Of a stretch of DNA of 48,569 nt, positions 43,989 to 48,569 are shown piece by piece. Position 1 is the stretch's first letter; each line of letters begins with the position of its first letter. The position numbers were made by a program, and so were the translations under genes. Origin of the DNA: CAWKDC01 sp964383495 (GTDB lineage Bacteria > Pseudomonadota > Gammaproteobacteria > JABCZS01); assembly GCA_964383495.1 (NCBI GenBank), contig CAYLHG010000013.1:1-48569 (forward strand), read 5' to 3'. Below the pieces are notes generated by a model that worked only from the letters and a program-made list of their open reading frames with translations, had not been told where the DNA came from and ran no database searches.

Positions 43989-44855
43989 TTATTCGCCCGC
44001 GTCTGCTTCGGGAGATGCTGCGTCTGTATTTTCATCTGCAGCTTTTTTGACCTTTGTTTCAACTTTTACTTGAGACTTGTCTTTGGGCTTTGCTTTCTTT
44101 TCTTTGCCTTTGGCTTTTGCTTCGGATGACTGGCCTTCTACTTCTACATACTCATCACCCACGGCTAAGCGTGCTTCTTCTCGCGCAGCAATAATCGTAT
44201 CTGCCATGGTATTTACGTACAAGCCAACAGCACGAATAGCGTCATCGTTACCAGGAATCAAAAAATCTATTCCATCAGGACTGTTGTTAGTGTCTACCAC
44301 GCCAATCACAGGAATTTTTAATTTGTTTGCTTCTTTGATAGCTGTTTTTTCATAGCCTACATCTATCACAAACAAAGTATCAGGCAAGCTACCCATGTGT
44401 TTGATACCGCCCAAGCTGCGTTCTAGCTTGGCTAATTCACGCTCTAAATCCAACTTTTCTTTTTTGTTAAGCGCGGCCATCGCTTTTTCATCAGCAACAC
44501 GTGCTTCTAAATCTTTTAAACGACGAATCGATTGACGCAATGTTTTATAATTGGTCAACATACCGCCAAGCCAACGATGATCAACATAAGGCATGCCACA
44601 GCGTCTTGCCGCATCACGCACTAATTCTTGAGCAGAACGTTTTGTGCCCACAAATAATACTTTGCCGCCTTTAGAAGCTATATTGCGTACAAATTCAACA
44701 GCATTCAAAAATAAAGGCAAGGTTTTTTCTAAATCCACAATATGGATTTTAGAGCGAGCACCGAAAATATAATCCCGCATTTTGGGGTTCCAAAAACGGG
44801 TTTGATGACCAAAATGGACACCGGCTTGTAGCATTTCACGCATCGTTACTGACAT
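43989..44855 (-). CDS. rpsB: 30S ribosomal protein S2 with charged C-terminal extension
   Basis: 288 aa against 241 in E. coli. The core is normal: MSVTMREMLQAGVHFGHQTRFWNPKM, KRSAQELVRDAARRCGMPYVDHRWLGG-MLTN, and DVGYEKTAIKEANKLKIPVIGVVDTN. The last 55 or so residues are an extra Lys/Glu/Ala-rich tail (EAKAKGKEKKAKPKDKSQVK then acidic DAASPEADAGE), probably disordered. The start at 44855 follows GAGAGGAAAATGTT; reading further upstream would run into the structured leader. First gene of the 20-kb cluster. Confidence 0.97.
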   Translation of the reverse strand: MSVTMREMLQAGVHFGHQTRFWNPKMRDYIFGARSKIHIVDLEKTLPLFLNAVEFVRNIASKGGKVLFVGTKRSAQELVRDAARRCGMPYVDHRWLGGMLTNYKTLRQSIRRLKDLEARVADEKAMAALNKKEKLDLERELAKLERSLGGIKHMGSLPDTLFVIDVGYEKTAIKEANKLKIPVIGVVDTNNSPDGIDFLIPGNDDAIRAVGLYVNTMADTIIAAREEARLAVGDEYVEVEGQSSEAKAKGKEKKAKPKDKSQVKVETKVKKAADENTDAASPEADAGE

Positions 44856-44884
44856 AACATTTTCCTCTCTAGGGTTGGGCCTCC

Positions 44885-44949
44885 ACAGATCCCCATGCTT
44901 AACTTCTCGCCTTTCAGCAAAAAGCACCCTAAGCATGGTGCCGATCTGT
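44885..44949 (-). promoter_or_regulatory. Structured rpsB leader, candidate S2 autoregulatory element
   Basis: On the minus strand ACAGATC (44943-44949) pairs with GATCTGT (44885-44891) and the inner CCATGCTTA (44930-44938) with TAAGCATGG (44893-44901), enclosing a GGTGCTTTTTGCTGAAAGGC loop region. The structure ends about 30 bp before the rpsB ATG. The rpsB leader of gammaproteobacteria is a known S2-binding control element; I infer the same role from position and folding. Confidence 0.6.
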
Positions 44950-44975
44950 GTGTGGATTGATTAAATTGCAAGAAT

Positions 44976-45004
44976 CTTATACCATAAATCCCACTTTACC
45001 ACAA
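44976..45004 (-). promoter_or_regulatory. Candidate rpsB promoter
   Basis: On the minus strand TTGTGG (44999-45004), 17-bp spacer, TATAAG (44976-44981), about 20 bp before the start of the leader hairpin. The -35 is only a half match. It overlaps the upstream region of the divergent map gene. Confidence 0.4.
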
Positions 45005-45024
45005 TGCAGAGGTCCATTATTTTT

Positions 45025-45828
45025 ATGTCTACTTCTATCAAAACTGCTGACGAAATCGTTAAAATGAAAGTTGCTGGTCGCCTTACAGCGCAAGTGCTTG
45101 ATATGATTACCCCTTTTGTAGTTCCTGGGGTGACTACAGATGAGCTAGATAAACGTTGCCATGACTACATTGTGAACGAGCTGCAAGGCATTCCAGCTCC
45201 TTTGAATTATCGAGGCTTCCCTAAATCTATATGCACGTCTATCAACCAGCAGGTTTGTCATGGCATTCCAAGCGATAGGGCTTTGAAAGAGGGAGATATT
45301 ATTAATATTGACGTCAGTGTTATCAAAGATGGGTACCATGGAGACAGTAGCAAAATGTTTGCCGTGGGGCAATGCAAGCAACCTGCCCTGCGACTCATCA
45401 AAGTGACACAAGAATGCTTGTATAGAGGGATTGAGCAAGTACGCCCTGGGCAAGATCTACGGGAGATCGGGCGTGTGATTGGAGACTACGCACGCACTCA
45501 AGGATGCAGTGTCGTACATGAATACTGTGGGCATGGTGTGGGATTGAAATTTCATGAAGAACCGCAAGTATTGCACTATTATGATGCTCACTCTCCTTCG
45601 ATATTATTAGTGCCTGGCATGACATTCACCATTGAACCTATGATCAATGCTGGCGCAAGACACATTCGTCATTTAAGTGATCAATGGACTGTTGTAACGA
45701 AAGATAGAAGCTTGTCTGCGCAATGGGAACATACGTTGCTGGTCACAGAAACAGGTGTTGAAGTGTTAACATTGAGGGAAGAAGAAGCTGAATTACAAGA
45801 ACGTTTAAGCATACTTTATGCAAAATGA
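45025..45828 (+). CDS. map: Methionine aminopeptidase, type I
   Basis: 267 aa (E. coli 264). Removes initiator Met co-translationally. The five metal ligands are in INIDVSV (D96), HGDSSK (D107), CGHGVGLKFHEEP (His), FTIEPMI (Glu) and QWEHTLL (Glu). The substrate His is in QVCHGIP. I start at 45025 (MSTSIKTADEIVKMK), which aligns with the E. coli N-terminus. An ATG seven codons upstream lacks a binding site; AGAGG before the chosen start is rather far (11 bp). Divergent from rpsB, the usual arrangement. Confidence 0.96.
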   Translation: MSTSIKTADEIVKMKVAGRLTAQVLDMITPFVVPGVTTDELDKRCHDYIVNELQGIPAPLNYRGFPKSICTSINQQVCHGIPSDRALKEGDIINIDVSVIKDGYHGDSSKMFAVGQCKQPALRLIKVTQECLYRGIEQVRPGQDLREIGRVIGDYARTQGCSVVHEYCGHGVGLKFHEEPQVLHYYDAHSPSILLVPGMTFTIEPMINAGARHIRHLSDQWTVVTKDRSLSAQWEHTLLVTETGVEVLTLREEEAELQERLSILYAK

Positions 45829-45976
45829 TTGAATGCTATCAACAGGGTACCGGTAAAACGTGGATCGTAAGACAAAAGGCGACGAAAAAGCGCATCATAG
45901 ATCTACTATCCTTTTAACGCAACGAGGCTCGTTTTGCTAAGTCCTGACGCAACATCTAGCGTGAATCGCAAAATAA

Positions 45977-45999
45977 AAACACAACCGTGTTTCTTTTTT
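45977..45999 (+). terminator. Intrinsic terminator downstream of map
   Basis: AAACAC-aacc-GTGTTT (45977-45992) followed by CTTTTTT. It lies 149 bp after the map stop, opening the 684-bp gene-free interval 45829-46512. Confidence 0.55.
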
Positions 46000-46083
46000 A
46001 AGCACTCGTGTGCGATATCAACGTGTATGATTTTCAGCAAAATTGTCCTGTTATATTATTAAACCTCTGATATGCTTAATTTT

Positions 46084-46140
46084 GTCAATCTCCAACTACA
46101 TGGAATTTTGCACCTCGACTCTGTCGAGGTGCATTTTTTT
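46084..46140 (+). ncRNA. Putative small RNA A (tandem pair)
   Basis: GTCAATCTCC (46084) and ATGGAATTTT lead into an 10-bp perfect stem GCACCTCGAC-tct-GTCGAGGTGC (46110-46132) plus a T-run (46134-46140), a textbook intrinsic terminator. A TATGCT -10-like box is at 46071-46076. No ORF fits. The same sequence pattern recurs 315 bp downstream. The 57-nt length is a minimum set by the conserved block. The unpaired AATCTCC could pair with GGAGATT-type ribosome-binding sites. Confidence 0.55.
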
Positions 46141-46398
46141 CAAGCACCTCATCAAATGAAACTTTAAACCGCAGCAGCATACCCACAGCAATGTGAACAT
46201 TTATAAGCATGCACAAGTTGCTCTAAAACTCCGGTGAAAACGGCTATATTTTGGCACAAAATTGTCCACACGAGCTGTTGTGTCGCTAGTAGCACTTATG
46301 ATGAGCATTTTTTGAACAATCTTGTGAGACATTGACGCATATATTTTTCAGCAAAAAAGAGGGTTCCATATTTTTACCGTTCTGGTAGTATAGCCATT

Positions 46399-46453
46399 GT
46401 CAATCTCCAGCTAAATGGAATTTGCACCTCATCACTGAGGTGCATTTTTTTTT
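46399..46453 (+). ncRNA. Putative small RNA B (tandem pair)
   Basis: Paralogue of RNA A: GTCAATCTCC (46399-46408) is identical, followed by A(G/A)CTA(A/C)ATGGAATTT and a terminator with a shorter stem GCACCTCA-tcac-TGAGGTGC (46424-46443) and nine T. TATAGC (46389-46394) is a possible -10. The two copies also share TTTTCAGCAAAA about 50-60 bp upstream, so promoter and gene were duplicated together. Stem arms changed on both sides yet still pair, which argues that the structure is maintained. Confidence 0.55.
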
Positions 46454-46512
46454 GCAACAAGAAATTATAATCGTTCGTAAGCATTCAAACAGCGTCTGAA
46501 CGCTTACAGATT

Positions 46513-46908
46513 TTATTCTTTCTCTTCTTCGTTCTCTTCTTCATCTTTAACAGAAAATGATGACCCACATCCACATGTCGTTTGTGAATTAGGATTGCGA
46601 ATAATAAATTGCGCACCTTCAATGCCTTCATTGTAATCAATTTCTGCGCCTGCTAAATATTGGTAACTCAGTGCATCGATCAATAATGAAACATCGCCTT
46701 CTTTAGTTGCGCTGTCTTCAAGAACATGTTTTGTCACCACCCAATCATCATCTTTGGCTATTTCATCAAACGTAAAGCCATATTGAAAACCAGAACAGCC
46801 ACCCCCTGTAATATAAACACGCAACTTCAAAGCAATGTTACCTTCTTCATCAATCAATTGCTTTACCTTGCGAGCAGCCGCATCAGTCATCACAATACCA
46901 GCAGACAT
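46513..46908 (-). CDS. erpA: A-type iron-sulfur carrier protein ErpA
   Basis: 131 aa (E. coli ErpA 114). Delivers Fe-S clusters to target enzymes such as IspG. The three cluster-binding cysteines are C38 (GGGCSGFQYGF), C112 and C114 (TTCGCGSSFSV). The sequence around NPNSQTTCGCGSSF is ErpA-like rather than IscA-like. A 12-residue acidic tail (DEEENEEEKE) is added after the usual end. AAGAGGTATTTT precedes the ATG; divergent from hemJ. Confidence 0.93.
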   Translation of the reverse strand: MSAGIVMTDAAARKVKQLIDEEGNIALKLRVYITGGGCSGFQYGFTFDEIAKDDDWVVTKHVLEDSATKEGDVSLLIDALSYQYLAGAEIDYNEGIEGAQFIIRNPNSQTTCGCGSSFSVKDEEENEEEKE

Positions 46909-46979
46909 AAAATACCTCTTTTCAAAAAAGTAGAAGCATTATATCATACCCCTCTCAATAACCCAATTTAGGAGCCGTT

Positions 46980-47402
46980 ATGCTCTGGATTAAAGCTTTT
47001 CATCTTATTTTTATGGTTGCTTGGTTTTCAGGGTTATTCTACCTTCCGAGGCTTTTTGTATACCATACGATGGCTGATGACGCCGTCGGGCGCGAACGCT
47101 TTAAGATAATGGAGCGTAAGCTCTATTCTTATATCATGAACCCGGCAATGTTCATGACAATCGGGCTTGGTTTATGGCTTTATTTGCTCAGCCCCGCCTT
47201 TTATCAAACGCAAGGTTGGATGCATGCAAAACTCGCATTGGTTTTAATGTTGATTGGATTTCACCATGTGTGTGGCGCGTATGTGAAAAAATTTGAAAAA
47301 GATATGAATACGCGTGATATTACTTTTTATCGTATATTTAACGAAGTGCCTACACTTTTTTTAATCGGGATTATTGTATTGGTGGTTGTCAAACCTTTTT
47401 AA
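46980..47402 (+). CDS. hemJ: Protoporphyrinogen IX oxidase HemJ
   Basis: 140 aa, four-helix inner-membrane protein of the HemJ (UPF0093) family that oxidises protoporphyrinogen IX, the penultimate step of haem synthesis, in bacteria without HemG or HemY. Signatures: KAFHLIFMVAWFSGLFYLPR with the conserved His (H8), LYSYIMNPAM, WMHAKLALV and FNEVPTLFLI. AGGAGCCGTT precedes the ATG. It neighbours the Fe-S carrier gene erpA and converges with the nuclease gene, sharing TTAA for both stop codons. Confidence 0.93.
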   Translation: MLWIKAFHLIFMVAWFSGLFYLPRLFVYHTMADDAVGRERFKIMERKLYSYIMNPAMFMTIGLGLWLYLLSPAFYQTQGWMHAKLALVLMLIGFHHVCGAYVKKFEKDMNTRDITFYRIFNEVPTLFLIGIIVLVVVKPF

Positions 47403-48223
47403 CCATCATGAGACAGTATATCGTTAAGCATTACAGCCAACCTCATCCCTGCAAGCGCCACTTGCGCGCGCGACAAAGCAACACCTCGTGCAATATACGC
47501 TGCTGATGGCTTTCCACCATACGTAATACCGCTATAAACATATTCTCGCCCTAATACATGATGTTGCATTGCCCATACATAAGGATCCATACTTCCAAGA
47601 TCTTTTGGCGAAAGCATTACTAATACTGCTGCTTCAGCTGCAATATCACTTCTATTCTTTTTGCCCATCCATTTTCCTAAACCGCTATCCCACAAATGAT
47701 GAAGCTTATCCAACGGTTTTTTAAGATCTAATATGAATAAAGTGCCACCCCGATCACCTTGAAAATATTCTGCCGAAACATGTGTAGTTGTATGCATGGG
47801 CTGATGAATATCTCCTACCCAATGAATTAAGCGTCGTAATGCTAAACCTTTTTCTGTTTCACTTGCTTTAAGATCTCGCAAAATGGCTTGCTCATGCTCA
47901 ATTGCCCAAGCCACATGAGGATATGACGGAAAACCTTCACGTGTTGGCAGGGGATCTTGAGGATCCTTAAATTTAAGTGTTACATAATGCCAGGTATTAT
48001 AGTTTGCATTTCCTGCTTCTCTAATATCATCCGCCCACACCGCTGCTGTTACAAAATCATAACCATCTTTTTCGTGTGCAATCAATACATCTACGCGTTT
48101 ACGTACCTCGGGCGTTAAATGCTGATATGCAATTTCTGCTATTAACATGTGTGGTGTTTCCCACCATGCACAAGCAATATGTGAAAACAGCAGCAACATC
48201 AATACTAAAATAAATTTTTTCAT
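47399..48223 (-). CDS. Secreted S1/P1-type zinc nuclease
   Basis: 274 aa. A Sec signal peptide (MKKFILVLMLLLFSHIACA) would be cleaved to leave Trp as residue 1 followed by His at position 6 (WWETPH), exactly the N-terminal zinc ligands of P1 nuclease. Other ligands: WADD, NTWHYV, HWVGDIHQPMHTTTH, GDRGG and LHHLWDSG. The family degrades single-stranded DNA/RNA and has 3'-nucleotidase activity outside the cytoplasm, useful for nucleotide scavenging; a host-facing role is possible. A strong promoter followed by an intrinsic terminator lies upstream, so the gene may be controlled by readthrough. Confidence 0.92.
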   Translation of the reverse strand: MKKFILVLMLLLFSHIACAWWETPHMLIAEIAYQHLTPEVRKRVDVLIAHEKDGYDFVTAAVWADDIREAGNANYNTWHYVTLKFKDPQDPLPTREGFPSYPHVAWAIEHEQAILRDLKASETEKGLALRRLIHWVGDIHQPMHTTTHVSAEYFQGDRGGTLFILDLKKPLDKLHHLWDSGLGKWMGKKNRSDIAAEAAVLVMLSPKDLGSMDPYVWAMQHHVLGREYVYSGITYGGKPSAAYIARGVALSRAQVALAGMRLAVMLNDILSHDG

Positions 48224-48250
48224 GCAGTGTATACTTCGTCACATAGCCAT

Positions 48251-48287
48251 AAAAAAAAGCCGGGCAAGCCCATATCGGTGCCCGGCT
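48251..48287 (-). terminator. Strong intrinsic terminator upstream of the nuclease gene
   Basis: On the minus strand AGCCGGGCA pairs with TGCCCGGCT (arms 48279-48287 and 48258-48266, 12-nt loop), followed by eight T. It ends 27 bp before the nuclease ATG, so it either closes a small RNA gene or attenuates the nuclease transcript. Confidence 0.85.
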
Positions 48288-48366
48288 AATCACAACCCCA
48301 GTAACGAGATATTTATCTTCATCACTTATTTGAGGTTGGCTCTACAAGTGTTGAGAAGTTGTAGAG
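48251..48366 (-). ncRNA. Putative 116-nt small RNA or attenuated leader
   Basis: Bounded by a strong promoter (48373-48401) and the terminator at 48251-48287. The predicted start falls at a hairpin, CTCTACAA/TTGTAGAG (48359-48366 with 48340-48347). A 10-codon frame (MKINISLLGL, 48322 to 48290) ends just before the terminator but has no ribosome-binding site. Confidence 0.45.
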
Positions 48367-48372
48367 AGACAG

Positions 48373-48401
48373 ATTTTATATCCCTCATTTATTTTAGTCA
48401 A
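48373..48401 (-). promoter_or_regulatory. Strong sigma-70-type promoter, minus strand
   Basis: TTGACT (48396-48401), 17-bp spacer, TAAAAT (48373-48378); transcription would start near 48366. Confidence 0.6.
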
Positions 48402-48506
48402 TGTTTTTTATTAATTTATTTGACTTATTTAATAAAATTATTAACACGAATGATAGACTATAAAATCTCGGCATGGTTATCAAAAATTAAAATTTCCTCG
48501 CAACAA

Positions 48507-48536
48507 TCGACATTTTTTTATTTTTTATGATATAGT
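48507..48536 (+). promoter_or_regulatory. Candidate promoter for a gene beyond the right edge
   Basis: TCGACA (48507-48512), 18-bp spacer, TATAGT (48531-48536) in AT-rich DNA; no start codon follows before the window ends. Apart from this and the minus-strand elements, 48402-48569 shows nothing coding. Confidence 0.35.
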
Positions 48537-48569
48537 GCGTTTCAATAATAACAACAATAAAGAGACAAC

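Noticed and set aside
46084..46453. CsrA-sponge RNAs (RsmY/RsmZ type)
   Set aside because: Each element has only one ATGGA motif, in no hairpin loop; titrating RNAs carry several.
48290..48322. 10-codon leader peptide (MKINISLLGL) for attenuation
   Set aside because: No ribosome-binding site and no run of a single regulatory codon; kept only as a remark.

Overview
This is a draft chromosome segment (one run of 100 N) from a gammaproteobacterium. Its backbone is the classic gammaproteobacterial order rpsB-tsf-pyrH-frr-uppS-cdsA-dxr-rseP-bamA-skp-lpxD-fabZ-lpxA-lpxB-rnhB-dnaE, plus thrS-infC-rpmI-rplT, ampDE, secA, map, erpA and hemJ. Moderate-to-low GC, and blocks of large proteins of unknown function with membrane helices, an HD/SidE-like domain or eukaryotic-type motifs set between housekeeping genes, suggest a host-associated member of the Legionellales (Legionella/Coxiella/Berkiella-like). 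That placement is inference; no 16S rRNA or Dot/Icm gene is in the window.

Layout. 1-0.4 kb: the 3' end of a gene with a repetitive basic tail, then a small interspersed repeat. 0.4-5.6 kb (minus strand): bacterioferritin, an amino-acid permease, a 589-aa protein of unknown function and ampD-ampE. 5.6-7.5 kb (plus): a small membrane protein and a tandem pair of Ala/Gly-rich hydrophobic proteins whose C-termini carry PPxY motifs. 7.5-11.8 kb (minus): ychF and the thrS-infC-rpmI-rplT translation operon, with infC starting on a non-AUG codon. 11.9-19 kb: accessory block with a 369-aa membrane protein interrupted by a spurious assembly gap, a 516-aa membrane protein behind a Fur-box-like site, a 453-aa membrane protein, and an overlapping pair resembling a pore-forming antibacterial toxin and its immunity protein. 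19-24.4 kb: two identical tRNA-Val(GAC) genes, each joined to a secA 3' end in a 207-bp exact direct repeat, bracket one AT-rich 1520-codon gene whose N-terminus resembles the phosphodiesterase and ADP-ribosyltransferase modules of SidE-type ubiquitin-modifying effectors.

24.3-44.9 kb: secA, a dciA-like gene, then sixteen tightly packed minus-strand genes from dnaE back to rpsB. They cover translation, UMP kinase, isoprenoid and undecaprenyl synthesis, phospholipid and lipid A synthesis, and outer-membrane assembly. Most junctions overlap or are only a few bases apart. A structured leader precedes rpsB and a perfect palindrome separates rpsB from tsf. 45-48.6 kb: map, a 684-bp gene-free stretch with two related terminator-ended elements that look like paralogous small RNAs, erpA, hemJ, a secreted S1/P1-type nuclease, and an AT-rich right edge with a strong minus-strand promoter, a hairpin and an intrinsic terminator.

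Points most worth following: the tRNA-bracketed SidE-like gene, the toxin/immunity-like pair, the PPxY-tailed paralogues, the twin small RNAs and the false gap.
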